From Chryseobacterium sp. (lineage in GTDB: Bacteria > Bacteroidota > Bacteroidia > Flavobacteriales > Weeksellaceae), in the NCBI RefSeq assembly GCF_019236175.1, contig NZ_JAFAJM010000013.1, forward strand, positions 154,594-218,593: 64,000 bases of DNA, given 5' to 3'. Below the pieces are notes generated by a model that searched no databases, was not told the origin of the DNA, and saw only the letters and a program-made list of their open reading frames with translations. Shown piece after piece: positions 34,523 through 42,093 of this stretch (position 1 is its first letter; each line of letters opens with the position of its first letter). A program made the position numbers and the translations under genes.

Positions 34523-34711
34523 ATGAAAAATTTAAAAAAGATTTCAAGAGCGAAATTAAAGCAAGTTAATGGAGGTGGCCCATTTGATCCCGTTGAAGGA
34601 GTAGACCCTACTGGACCTGCATGTGGAGGATCACATTGCCCAACTGCAGAATATCAATGCTGTTATCACCCGACTGGTAATTATTGTGTTACTACCCACT
34701 GTGATGATTAA
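34523..34711 (+). CDS. Bacteriocin-like peptide with double-glycine leader and six Cys
   Basis: Length 62 residues. The leader MKNLKKISRAKLKQVNGG is the standard flavobacterial double-glycine type (cut after Gly-Gly by a C39 peptidase exporter). The core of about 44 residues has six Cys (ACGG, HCPT, QCCY, YCVT, HCDD), many Pro and Thr, and is probably held by disulfides. It has its own promoter box and terminator and no modification genes beside it. The nearest C39 exporter is the lanthipeptide PCAT 5.5 kb upstream, which might serve both. Activity is unknown. Confidence 0.8.
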   Translation: MKNLKKISRAKLKQVNGGGPFDPVEGVDPTGPACGGSHCPTAEYQCCYHPTGNYCVTTHCDD

Positions 34712-34718
34712 GTATATC

Positions 34719-34741
34719 TCCCTCAATTGAGGGATTTTTTA
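34719..34741 (+). terminator. Terminator of the bacteriocin-like gene
   Basis: TCCCTCAATTGAGGGA is a perfect palindrome followed by T6. Confidence 0.85.
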
Positions 34742-34811
34742 TTGTAGGGTTCTGTGGTGTGATCATGCTTCCATCTTAAATCTTTAAGTTCAATATTCTC
34801 AATATTGGCAG

Positions 34812-35080
34812 TTAAATTTCCTCCAAATTACTTTTATAATCCGTATTCAATTCTACAATATCATTACCTCCACTCTCTTTTATTAATTCCTGCAGCAGAT
34901 TAATGTTATATTTGCCGGAAAACTAATAATTATGCCCATACAAAGATTCCATCTGATGTAGGTACAAAGCTTAAATTTAGCTGTTAACTAGAAATGGCCA
35001 TTCTAAAAAAGATAATGGACGACTTGTTTTCACTAAAAGATTCTGCTTAGGCATTTCTGCTATTGTCAGTATAAAATTTA
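34812..35080. pseudogene. Gene debris
   Basis: On minus, a coding-like stretch ends at TAA 34812-34814 and reads ...NINLLQELIKESGGNDIVEL, then NTDYKSNLEEI, without a start. On plus, just after it, KIPSDVGTKLKFSC and a separate frame with DNGRLVFTKRFC are open for short distances. These look like pieces of former genes on both strands. Parent families cannot be told. Confidence 0.35.
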
Positions 35081-35089
35081 AAAATAACT

Positions 35090-36121
35090 ATGAAATTAAT
35101 TTTAAAAACCCTTAAGTTTATTGGTAAACTTATAGTGGGAATTCTAATATTAGTACTGTTCTCAGGAATATGCTATAAATTATTCAGCCCGAAACCAGTT
35201 CCACCAGGTAAATTAGTGAATGTTAACGGAACCAATATTCATGTAAGAGCAGAAGGTGAAAAGAAAGCTTTACCTACCATTATTATGGAAGCTGGTGCAC
35301 ACAGTAATACAGATATGTTACATTGGGTAGCAGAAGGCTTGAAACATAATACGAGAGTTATACGCTATGATAGGGATGGGAAATGGTTTAGTGAATCAAG
35401 TAATAATGATAATATATCTCCTGAATTTTATGCACAACAGCTTCATGCACTATTAGAAAAAATGGGTGAAAAACCACCTTATATTCTGGTTGGCCATTCT
35501 ATGGGAGGCCCTTACAGTAGAATTTTCAGAGATCTTTATCCAAACGAAGTTGAAGGAATTGTTTTCATAGACTCAAGCCATCCTGAACAATGGAAGCGAT
35601 TAGCTCAAAAAGAATTGGTTCCTAATGAACAAGCGAAGTTATTTAAAATAGGATCTATACTTTCGGATTTGGGCATTTGGGGTGTTTATAATAAAATAAT
35701 TAGTAAGCCAACTTATCAAGGTGATGGTTTACCTCAGGAAGTGTACCGCCGTTCACAATCATTAACCTTTAATTCCGGAGATGTTTTCCGTATGTTTTTA
35801 AGAGAGAATAAATTAACTAATGATGTATTGGCTAGGGCAGGTAAATCAAAAGATTTAGATGCGTTGCCTCTCTTAGTATTTACAGCTACAGAGCAGTATA
35901 AGGAATCCCAGAAAAATAGATATAGAAAAGAGGGGATTGATCCTGAAAAAGAAGTTAAATTATGGTTTGATATGCAAAAAGAACTAAAAGAACTCTCTTC
36001 TAATGGAAAACAGATTGTTATGAACGCAAGCCATAGCAGTATCATTACGAACAAAGCAAATGCTGATGCAGTAAATAAAGAGATTCTTTTATTTGCTGAA
36101 AATATTGGAAAGAAAAATTAG
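35090..36121 (+). CDS. Membrane-anchored alpha/beta hydrolase
   Basis: A 343-residue serine hydrolase with an N-terminal membrane helix (about 10-30), probably facing the periplasm. The nucleophile is Ser137 in VGHSMGGP, preceded by the oxyanion region EAGAHSNT; the catalytic His is His315 in NASHSSI, and the acid probably lies in the DALPLLVF region near 255. It resembles the abhydrolase_1 family with esterase, lipase or haloperoxidase-like members. Substrate unknown. It is monocistronic, with a weak hairpin at 36149-36170 after it. Confidence 0.87.
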   Translation: MKLILKTLKFIGKLIVGILILVLFSGICYKLFSPKPVPPGKLVNVNGTNIHVRAEGEKKALPTIIMEAGAHSNTDMLHWVAEGLKHNTRVIRYDRDGKWFSESSNNDNISPEFYAQQLHALLEKMGEKPPYILVGHSMGGPYSRIFRDLYPNEVEGIVFIDSSHPEQWKRLAQKELVPNEQAKLFKIGSILSDLGIWGVYNKIISKPTYQGDGLPQEVYRRSQSLTFNSGDVFRMFLRENKLTNDVLARAGKSKDLDALPLLVFTATEQYKESQKNRYRKEGIDPEKEVKLWFDMQKELKELSSNGKQIVMNASHSSIITNKANADAVNKEILLFAENIGKKN

Positions 36122-36148
36122 ACATTCTCTTATAAAGTGCCTGGATTT

Positions 36149-36170
36149 AAAGCTCCTTAATTGGGGCTTT
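36149..36170 (+). terminator. Probable terminator of the hydrolase gene
   Basis: AAAGCTCC...GGGGCTTT forms an imperfect stem without a long T run. It overlaps the stop of the broken minus-strand gene at 36169. Confidence 0.5.
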
Positions 36171-36324
36171 ATTGTTGTATAACGGAGCATTCATTTTTAG
36201 GCACAAAATATTCACGCCCGTCATCGGTTTTTACCACCCATGTAATTCACAGGAAAAACTAACGAGAAGGAATTTCTCTTAAATAAGTGCCTGTAACTCC
36301 TGCAATATGCTTTAGTCTAGTCAT
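36169..36324 (-). pseudogene. Small gene with two in-frame stops
   Basis: From ATG at 36324 the frame reads MTRLKHIAGVTGTYLREIPS, R, TAG, F-F-L, TGA, then ITWVVKTDDGREYFVPKNEC and SVIQQ to TAA: 52 codons in one frame with two premature stops four codons apart. Both halves look like genuine protein, and no frameshift is needed to join them. A pseudogene is most likely; the first 21 codons could persist as a peptide. Confidence 0.5.
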
Positions 36325-36514
36325 ATGGGTTTTATTTCAAAGTTAGCTTATTTCCTTTAAGTATGAATGTTAATGCTTTGATGTTCCAAATAGAGTAGAT
36401 GCTGCTAACATCTGCATAGACCGTAAAATTATATTCCTCAGAAAGGGCATGATATCAGAGTATGATTTCTCTAAAATAAAGTTCTTCAATTGTAACATGA
36501 TTGAGGTTTATAAA
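36325..36514. other. Noncoding stretch
   Basis: No gene recognised. The region probably holds the minus-strand promoter of the broken gene. A long plus frame further on (36449-36925) is antisense to the next gene. Confidence 0.3.
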
Positions 36515-36544
36515 AAAACAGCTGCAAGATATTGCAGCTGTTTT
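36515..36544 (-). terminator. Terminator of the 227-residue secreted protein gene
   Basis: AAAACAGCTGCAA and TTGCAGCTGTTTT pair; the T run is on the minus strand, 28 bases past that gene's stop. Confidence 0.85.
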
Positions 36545-36571
36545 GAAATCAAGTATCGTTTTAATGGGGTG

Positions 36572-37255
36572 TTACAAACTCTTAGATCGTGCTACAGAGA
36601 GGAGGTAAACCAGATGGGCAAACATGCTTCGTTTTACAGATTCCACCTTTATATCTCCCGTAGTCTGATTGATGGTAGTCACCAGATCCGTATTACATTG
36701 TCCGGAGAAAGATCCGCTTCCAAGATAATTAGCCATATTGGCATTAGGATAAGAAATCCTCGGATAGTCCGGCGGAAGCTGATTGGCAACCGGAGCGGCT
36801 CCTGCAAATCCTTTATTATCGACATAACGGGCCGTCCATGTTCCCAAAAACTGCCCATTGTTGGTGTTAATACCTTGGCCTACAACGATCTGGGTATCTA
36901 CGGCATTGGTAAAGCCTGCACATGAGCTGTAATGATTCACAGAAACCGTACATGATGACGCATTGTCTGTAGGAAGATAGCAATGCCCTTCATAAATAGT
37001 TGCCCTTTGCTCAGTAGGGGATGTTGAAGTGTTGAGTATTGCTTTTGGGGAAAAAATTTCTTCAGGGGCCATAAGTAATAAAGTTCCGTCAACATCTGCT
37101 GCAACAATTTTTTTATCAGGATTTGCCAGTCCTCTTACTCTGGTCTGTCCATTGACATCCAGAGTCTGAGTAGGAGCATTGGTGTTGATTCCCACCTGAG
37201 CGCTTACGCTTCCATACAATGCCAACGCTGCCCAAAAAAATGTTTTTGTTTTCAT
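36572..37255 (-). CDS. Secreted surface protein with a GINT-type N-terminus
   Basis: A 227-residue protein with a Sec signal (to VSAQ, about 19) followed by VGINTNAPTQTLDVNGQTRV, the opening that many flavobacterial exported proteins share with phage tail-fibre-like repeats. The middle has Cys pairs (HCYLP, SSCTV, SSCAGF) likely to form disulfides. There is no T9SS sorting domain in the short C-terminus. Function is unknown; a cell-surface or secreted structural role fits. Confidence 0.75.
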   Translation of the reverse strand: MKTKTFFWAALALYGSVSAQVGINTNAPTQTLDVNGQTRVRGLANPDKKIVAADVDGTLLLMAPEEIFSPKAILNTSTSPTEQRATIYEGHCYLPTDNASSCTVSVNHYSSCAGFTNAVDTQIVVGQGINTNNGQFLGTWTARYVDNKGFAGAAPVANQLPPDYPRISYPNANMANYLGSGSFSGQCNTDLVTTINQTTGDIKVESVKRSMFAHLVYLLSVARSKSL

Positions 37256-37645
37256 GTTACTAAATTGAGTGTTTTAAATTTTTTCACTAATATAGGAAAT
37301 ATCTTATGTACAAGAAAAACAATTCATTAAAAATAAATTGTTAAGTAATTTTAAAATTAAATAACTCTAATTTTATGATAAAATAAATTTTAAACTGAAA
37401 GATTACCTCAAAATTTCCGGTTCTTAAATTTGTTTGAAAAATATTCGTATTTTAGCCGGAATATGTTGTTTTTTAATAAACATATTGCCTGCTGATTAAA
37501 ATTCAGATAATTTGAATAAAAAATTAGTAGATTTGCACGGAACAAAAAAATAATACATATTAAATACTATTCTTTGTAACAGGACTTTTTCGAAATAAGT
37601 GCGGATAAAGAATAACAGGATTTTAGGTTATAAACTACTGAAACT
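37256..37645. other. Divergent intergenic region
   Basis: It must hold promoters for the flanking divergent genes. Seen are TAGATTTG (37528-37535, TAnnTTTG on plus, with a too-close TTTG at 37511) and an inverted repeat AATATGTT...AACATATT (37460-37486). No gene is recognised. Confidence 0.4.
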
Positions 37646-38014
37646 ATGAAGAAACTTTTTTTACTTTTTTTAGCAGCGTTTTTATTGATCGGTTGTAGCT
37701 CTGATGATGATACGATTTATGATTATGTAGGTACCTGGTCGGGTTCTTATGATGGCAATGACAAAGGAGTCTGGAACATTGTAGTAGACAATACCGGTAA
37801 AGTAGTAGGAACAATGCATTCTGATGTAAACAACGAAAATTATAATATTTCCGGTACTTTAACTGAAAAAGGTGATTTAAATGCAGTCGTAGGACTTCCG
37901 TCAAAAGGTGATTTCAGAGGAACACTGACTGTTGACAAAAAAGGAAACGGCAGCTGGACCAACGCGCTCCCGACCCCGTCAAGAGCTGGAAACTGGAAAG
38001 GAACAAAACAATAA
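37646..38014 (+). CDS. Small beta-rich lipoprotein
   Basis: Length 122 residues, with lipobox LIGC (Cys17) and SSDDD after it, a likely surface-export signal in Bacteroidetes. The mature part is repetitive beta: YVGTWSGSYDGNDKGVWNIV, NYNISGTLTEKGDLNAVV, GDFRGTLTVDKKGNGSWTN. The ending GNWKGTK resembles small lipocalin-like or 'COG3391-like' beta barrels, but I do not assign a family. It has its own terminator and is probably monocistronic. Confidence 0.78.
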   Translation: MKKLFLLFLAAFLLIGCSSDDDTIYDYVGTWSGSYDGNDKGVWNIVVDNTGKVVGTMHSDVNNENYNISGTLTEKGDLNAVVGLPSKGDFRGTLTVDKKGNGSWTNALPTPSRAGNWKGTKQ

Positions 38015-38024
38015 AATAAAACAA

Positions 38025-38055
38025 AAAAATCTGCAGATATTCTGCAGATTTTTTA
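38025..38055. terminator. Bidirectional terminator
   Basis: AATCTGCAGA, TAT, TCTGCAGATT with A7 before and T6 after; it serves the lipoprotein gene (plus) and the convergent gene ending at 38057. Confidence 0.88.
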
Positions 38056-38056
38056 T

Positions 38057-38692
38057 TTATACAAATCCCATATGGGTAATTTCATTCTCATTTTTTATCA
38101 CTACGAAATACAACAGAGAATCATCCTGTAAACAATCTTTTTTACAATCAGCTTTTTTCTGTTGATCTGGAAAAATAACTTCTTCAGCATATTCTGCTGT
38201 ATAGTTTTCAAAATCCGGATGTATCGTCAGAACGATAAGGGTGTCTGCTTTACCATTTTCGCTTACCGTGATAGTCTTATCCTGAATACTGATGTAGGTT
38301 CCTATATTGGGTATTTCTCCAAAACTGAACTCCTTAAGAAAAAGTTTTCCTTTTTCTGTCTTTAAACCTTCTTTTACAGTTCGCCGGCCTCTTTCGGAAA
38401 CAATATCCATATCTTTAATTTCAGTCATCAGCCTTGCAAACTTCTGATAGAGGAGGGGATCACCTGCTTCTTTGCTATAGGAATTCAGACAGCTGCGTAT
38501 CATTTTGCCCACTTTAGAACAATGCCCGAATTCTGAGCTGTTCTGTCTTACTTTCTCATATGACGCATTTTTTTTAAAAGCGTTTTTATTAAAACCGCTT
38601 TTTTTCCGAACCACATTTTTGCCGTTCAGATTATAAAAAACCAGGTCGCCTACGGCTCCTTTGATCTTAATGATACTTTCATATGTTGCCAT
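38057..38692 (-). CDS. Conserved-looking hypothetical protein, 211 residues
   Basis: The start at 38692 (MATYESIIKIKGAVGDLVFY) was chosen because a good promoter lies within the upstream in-frame extension. The N-terminus, with KGAVGDLVFYNLNGKNVVRK and a Lys/Asn-rich helix KNASYEKVRQNSSEFGHCSK, recalls a group of flavobacterial hypothetical proteins of about 200 residues that I know only as uncharacterised. There is no signal peptide. The C-terminal half is beta-rich with TITVSENGKADTLIVLTIHP. No function can be given. Confidence 0.7.
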   Translation of the reverse strand: MATYESIIKIKGAVGDLVFYNLNGKNVVRKKSGFNKNAFKKNASYEKVRQNSSEFGHCSKVGKMIRSCLNSYSKEAGDPLLYQKFARLMTEIKDMDIVSERGRRTVKEGLKTEKGKLFLKEFSFGEIPNIGTYISIQDKTITVSENGKADTLIVLTIHPDFENYTAEYAEEVIFPDQQKKADCKKDCLQDDSLLYFVVIKNENEITHMGFV

Positions 38693-38715
38693 ATTGCTTT
38701 TCCCAAAATTGAACC

Positions 38716-38745
38716 CAAATATAGTAATAAATAACGGAAAACAAA
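38716..38745 (-). promoter_or_regulatory. Promoter of the 211-residue hypothetical gene
   Basis: Read on minus: TTTG (38745-38742), 18-base spacer, TATATTTG (38723-38716), an exact match to the Bacteroidetes consensus. It places the transcript start inside the longer reading frame and supports the internal ATG. Confidence 0.65.
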
Positions 38746-38807
38746 ATTTTAACATATATTTATTATATAGTTGTAGTATAGTTATAGTATAATTAAATTA
38801 TATAATG

Positions 38808-38815
38808 TATATTTG
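38808..38815 (+). promoter_or_regulatory. -7 box of the NlpC/P60 gene
   Basis: TATATTTG is an exact TAnnTTTG box. Upstream lies a stutter of TATAGTT/TATAATT repeats (38765-38802) that could affect promoter spacing; no perfect -33 element is seen. Confidence 0.5.
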
Positions 38816-38878
38816 TACGTAATTAGTTAATGAAGTAAAAATCAGAGGAATATGATCACGGAATTATTTGGAAAAAAA

Positions 38879-39424
38879 ATGAGTATAAAGCAGTTCTCTC
38901 TTGTGCTGATTGCTTCTGCTTTTGTTGTATCCTGCGGATCATCAAAAAATGTTTCTGCCGGTAAAAAATCAGGCTCTAAAACCATTGCGAAATCTGAAAA
39001 CCTTAGAAAACTTGATTCTAAATTTGATGGCAAAGTCCCGAGATCCATCAATGATATTTTAAAAGATGCGGAAAAATATCTGGGAACCCCTTATAAATTC
39101 GGAGGAAACACTTCTTCAGGTTTCGATTGTTCCGGATTTACCGTGAAGGTTTTTGAAGAAAACGCTTATAATCTTCCCAGAAGATCTTCAGATCAGGCAG
39201 ATACCGGAAAAAATATTGATATTACGGATGTGAAACCCGGAGATTTGTTGTTCTTTGCAACAGCAGGCGGAAGCAGAGTCTCTCACGTAGGAATCGTTCA
39301 TGATATAGGACCGGACGGAGAAGTGAAATTCATTCATGCGTCTACTTCAAAAGGTGTAATCATCTCTTCCCTGAACGAAAAATACTGGAACAAAGCTTAT
39401 CTTAGAGCGCAGAGAGTATTGTAA
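38879..39424 (+). CDS. NlpC/P60 (C40) peptidoglycan hydrolase lipoprotein
   Basis: Length 181 residues, a cysteine endopeptidase that cuts peptide stems of peptidoglycan. The lipobox is VVSC (Cys19), so ATG at 38879 is preferred to one at 38852. The C40 domain covers about 60-180: Cys84 in FDCSGFTVKVF is the nucleophile, His136 in SHVGIV the base, and His153 in IHAST the third residue. Its stop codon overlaps the start of a LytTR gene by one base (TAATG), so the pair is coupled. Confidence 0.9.
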   Translation: MSIKQFSLVLIASAFVVSCGSSKNVSAGKKSGSKTIAKSENLRKLDSKFDGKVPRSINDILKDAEKYLGTPYKFGGNTSSGFDCSGFTVKVFEENAYNLPRRSSDQADTGKNIDITDVKPGDLLFFATAGGSRVSHVGIVHDIGPDGEVKFIHASTSKGVIISSLNEKYWNKAYLRAQRVL

Positions 39425-39750
39425 TGCAGGCGAGAACTTTTGCTTTTATTAAAACTGATAAGAAGTTAATTAAACTGTTCTTTAAAGATATTACAGTCAT
39501 TAAGGGACTGGGAAACTATGTTGAAATTCATACAACGGAGGGCAAAAGATACCTATATTACAAAACATTAAAAGATCTCATTGAAGATCTACCCGAAGAA
39601 TTTATGCGGGTACACAATTCGTACATCGTCAATTTAATCAATGTAGAATACTTTGAAGATAACCAGCTGATCTGTGGCTCATTGAAAATTACCGTTGCCA
39701 GAACTTATAAAGAATGCCTTCATAAAGCTATCGGTTCCATGATGCTTTAA
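39424..39750 (+). CDS. Stand-alone LytTR DNA-binding protein
   Basis: A 108-residue protein consisting almost only of a LytTR domain: FFKDITVIKGLGNYVEIHTT (about 20-39) and LPEEFMRVHNSYIVNLINVE (about 57-76), the classic M/F-x-R-x-H-x-S-Y-I-V-N signature. There is no receiver domain, so it is not a normal response regulator; it may act through a partner kinase, be constitutive, or be controlled by level. Coupling to an NlpC/P60 hydrolase suggests control of cell-wall turnover, which is an inference. Confidence 0.85.
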   Translation: MQARTFAFIKTDKKLIKLFFKDITVIKGLGNYVEIHTTEGKRYLYYKTLKDLIEDLPEEFMRVHNSYIVNLINVEYFEDNQLICGSLKITVARTYKECLHKAIGSMML

Positions 39751-39811
39751 TTTCATTTAAAATAAAAAAAATCCATTTACATAAGATATCATGCTTTCCG
39801 TATAAAAAAAA

Positions 39812-39841
39812 TTGTATTCCTTTTCTTCTATCCTAGTTTTG
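39812..39841 (+). promoter_or_regulatory. Promoter of the DUF2255 gene
   Basis: TTG (39812-39814), 19-base spacer, TAGTTTTG (39834-39841), 16 bases before the start codon. Confidence 0.5.
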
Positions 39842-39857
39842 CATAAAAACTTATACA

Positions 39858-40232
39858 ATGAATACAGGCAAAGTACCGGATTCCATAAGAACAACAAATC
39901 TTATCGGAATAAAAGCAGGCTTAACAAGAACTGATTTTCTGGAAATCTGGATGGTAGTCGTTCATGACAGGATATTTGCAAGATCATGGGGATTAGCTGA
40001 AAAAAGCTGGTATAATTGCTTTTTAGAAAATCCCCAAGGACAAATTAGTTGTGATGGCAATATATACGATATTGAAGCCATTATCCCTTCTGATATTCAC
40101 GATCTTACGGATGAAATCAATGATGCTTATCTGACAAAATATAATTCGGATCATAACATACGCTATTCAAAGGCTATCATCCGCAAAGAACACATCTCCC
40201 GTACAATGGAGATTATTATTAAAGACCTGTAA
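39858..40232 (+). CDS. DUF2255-like protein
   Basis: Length 124 residues. The segment FLEIWMVVVHDRIFARSWGLAEKSWY (about 28-53) resembles the DUF2255 core, a split-barrel related to pyridoxamine-phosphate-oxidase-like flavin binders. The remainder (NIYDIEAIIPSD; DEINDAYLTKYNSD) fits the family's length. It has its own promoter. A flavin- or F420-linked role is only suggested by the fold. The match is from memory of family text and was not computed. Confidence 0.65.
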   Translation: MNTGKVPDSIRTTNLIGIKAGLTRTDFLEIWMVVVHDRIFARSWGLAEKSWYNCFLENPQGQISCDGNIYDIEAIIPSDIHDLTDEINDAYLTKYNSDHNIRYSKAIIRKEHISRTMEIIIKDL

Positions 40233-40306
40233 TTGTCTCCGTTTCTTTCAGTCATTGCAATAGCATTGCATCCCTGAATTTCTGAAATTTGCAGGAAACT
40301 ATTGAC

Positions 40307-40930
40307 ATGGCAGATTTTATCAGATTTTTTATTCCTGTATATTTTATATTGTTTTTCATGGTTTCCTTTCTGGGGATCAGTATCCATATAAGGCGGAAAA
40401 CAGGCAGAGACCCTAATGTCTTTCCAAAAGATGAATCGGCGTACGCGTTGATCGGGTTTTATTTTAAGATGACCTTATTCGTCTTGTTTGTATACAGCAT
40501 ACTGTTGGCCGCTTTTCCTGAAATTGTTTTTTCTGCATGGATCATCAGAGCTCTTGATATTGATTTCCTGAAATATGCCGGAATAGCTTTCATGATCATT
40601 GCTTTTGCCTGGGTATTCACAGCGCAGGTTCAGATGAAAAATTCATGGCGCATCGGAATTGACCGAAGTATGAAAACAGAATTGATTACGCACGGATTAT
40701 TCAGATTTTCAAGAAATCCTATATTTATGGGAATGATGGTAAGTCTTTTCGGGTTCTTTCTGGCTTTTCCGACTGTGATTAATTTAGCTTTTTATGTAGT
40801 GGGAAATATTTTGATGCAAATTCAGATCAGACTCGAAGAAGAACACCTTTTAAAAGAGCACGGACAGGCTTATCTGGACTATAAAAAGAGAGTAGGACGA
40901 CTGTTTATTTTTATGAATAGCATCACCTGA
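40307..40930 (+). CDS. Isoprenylcysteine-methyltransferase-like membrane protein (PEMT/ICMT family)
   Basis: This 207-residue integral membrane protein has five hydrophobic helices and the family's C-terminal SAM-binding motif: LITHGLFRFSRNPIFMGMMV (about 125-144), then IRLEEEHLLKEHGQAYLDYK with the E-E-x-x-L and Y-x-x-Y ending. Bacterial relatives methylate small lipophilic molecules or phospholipids; substrates are mostly unknown. The ATG at 40307 is preferred to an in-frame TTG at 40289. It is followed by dapD but has no functional tie to it. Confidence 0.85.
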   Translation: MADFIRFFIPVYFILFFMVSFLGISIHIRRKTGRDPNVFPKDESAYALIGFYFKMTLFVLFVYSILLAAFPEIVFSAWIIRALDIDFLKYAGIAFMIIAFAWVFTAQVQMKNSWRIGIDRSMKTELITHGLFRFSRNPIFMGMMVSLFGFFLAFPTVINLAFYVVGNILMQIQIRLEEEHLLKEHGQAYLDYKKRVGRLFIFMNSIT

Positions 40931-40956
40931 TACATTATTTTGCTGAACTTTTTTGC

Positions 40957-40964
40957 TATCTTTG
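40957..40964 (+). promoter_or_regulatory. -7 box of dapD
   Basis: TATCTTTG is an exact TAnnTTTG match 36 bases upstream of the dapD start. The nearest TTTG (40939-40942) is only 14 bases upstream, so the -33 element is uncertain. Confidence 0.45.
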
Positions 40965-41000
40965 GCGGTATAATTTTTCAAACTAATTTAAATAAGAAAC

Positions 41001-41813
41001 ATGTCGTTACAACAAACAATTGAAAACATCTGGGACAATAGAGAACTATTACAGAATGAAGACAGCAAGAAAGCGATAAGAGAAGTAATTTCTTTACTTG
41101 ATTCAGGAGAACTTCGTGTAGCGGAACCTACCGAAAACGGATGGCAGGTAAATGAATGGGTGAAGAAGGCCGTAGTAATGTACTTCCCGATTCAGAAGAT
41201 GGAAACTATTGAGGTAGGACCATTTGAATTTCATGACAAAATTCCTTTAAAGAAAAATTATGCAGAAAAAGGAGTAAGAGTAGTTCCTCATGCTATTGCA
41301 AGAGAAGGATCTTTCGTAGCTTCAGGAGTAATCATGATGCCTTCTTATGTAAATATCGGAGCTTATGTAGATTCAGGAACAATGGTAGATACATGGGCTA
41401 CAGTAGGAAGCTGTGCACAGATCGGTAAAAACGTTCACTTAAGCGGTGGAGTTGGTATCGGTGGTGTATTGGAACCATTACAAGCTGCTCCGGTAATCAT
41501 TGAAGATGATTGTTTTATTGGCTCAAGATGTATCGTTGTAGAAGGAGTTCATGTAGAAAAAGAAGCTGTATTGGGAGCAAACGTTGTCCTTACTGCCTCT
41601 ACTAAAATTATTGATGTGACAGGAAGTGAGCCTGTTGAAATCAAAGGAAGAGTTCCTGCACGTTCTGTAGTAATCCCGGGAAGTTATACAAAACAATATC
41701 CGGCTGGAGAATATCAGGTTCCATGTGCCCTTATCATCGGTCAGAGAAAAGAATCTACAGATAAGAAGACTTCTCTTAACGATGCTTTAAGAGATAATAA
41801 TGTAGCTGTATAA
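41001..41813 (+). CDS. dapD: 2,3,4,5-tetrahydropyridine-2,6-dicarboxylate N-succinyltransferase
   Basis: The 270-residue trimeric enzyme succinylates tetrahydrodipicolinate in the lysine and meso-diaminopimelate pathway, needed for peptidoglycan. It shows the N-terminal helical domain and the left-handed beta helix of hexapeptide repeats (VVPHAIAREGSFVASGVIMM; VNIGAYVDSGTMVDTWATVG; AQIGKNVHLSGGVGIGGVLE). The acceptor loop contains EDDCFIGSRCIVVEG. Length and sequence fit DapD closely. It is monocistronic with its own promoter box and a terminator at 41900. Confidence 0.95.
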   Translation: MSLQQTIENIWDNRELLQNEDSKKAIREVISLLDSGELRVAEPTENGWQVNEWVKKAVVMYFPIQKMETIEVGPFEFHDKIPLKKNYAEKGVRVVPHAIAREGSFVASGVIMMPSYVNIGAYVDSGTMVDTWATVGSCAQIGKNVHLSGGVGIGGVLEPLQAAPVIIEDDCFIGSRCIVVEGVHVEKEAVLGANVVLTASTKIIDVTGSEPVEIKGRVPARSVVIPGSYTKQYPAGEYQVPCALIIGQRKESTDKKTSLNDALRDNNVAV

Positions 41814-41899
41814 TCAGGGGTTTTACATATGTTTTTTAGCATATCGGTATGAAAAACCTTCTGTGAGCAATACTCATAAGACATTAGATAGTAATCACT

Positions 41900-41936
41900 A
41901 TGGCCCTTTTTTAATGATCGGGCCATTTGTTTTTTC
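41900..41936 (+). terminator. Terminator of dapD
   Basis: ATGGCCC and GGGCCAT pair around a 13-base loop; T runs follow. Confidence 0.75.
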
Positions 41937-42093
41937 TACAGATGCAAGAGAAAATACAGATATTTCAGAAAAATATACCGAAATTTGTAAAAAGAATCAG
42001 AAATAAAAAAATATAAAGACAGGTGTTGATTTTCCTTATATCTTTAGGAAATATCATCTGCTCCTTTAAGAAAAAACTTGATAGATTGTAAAT

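Noticed and set aside
29304..36571. Integrative element using tRNA-Ala as attachment site
   Set aside because: No integrase, no transposase and no second copy of the tRNA 3' end were seen in the window.
36449..36925. Plus-strand frame of 158 codons
   Set aside because: It is antisense to the secreted protein gene at 36572-37255, runs through that gene's terminator and has an improbable composition.
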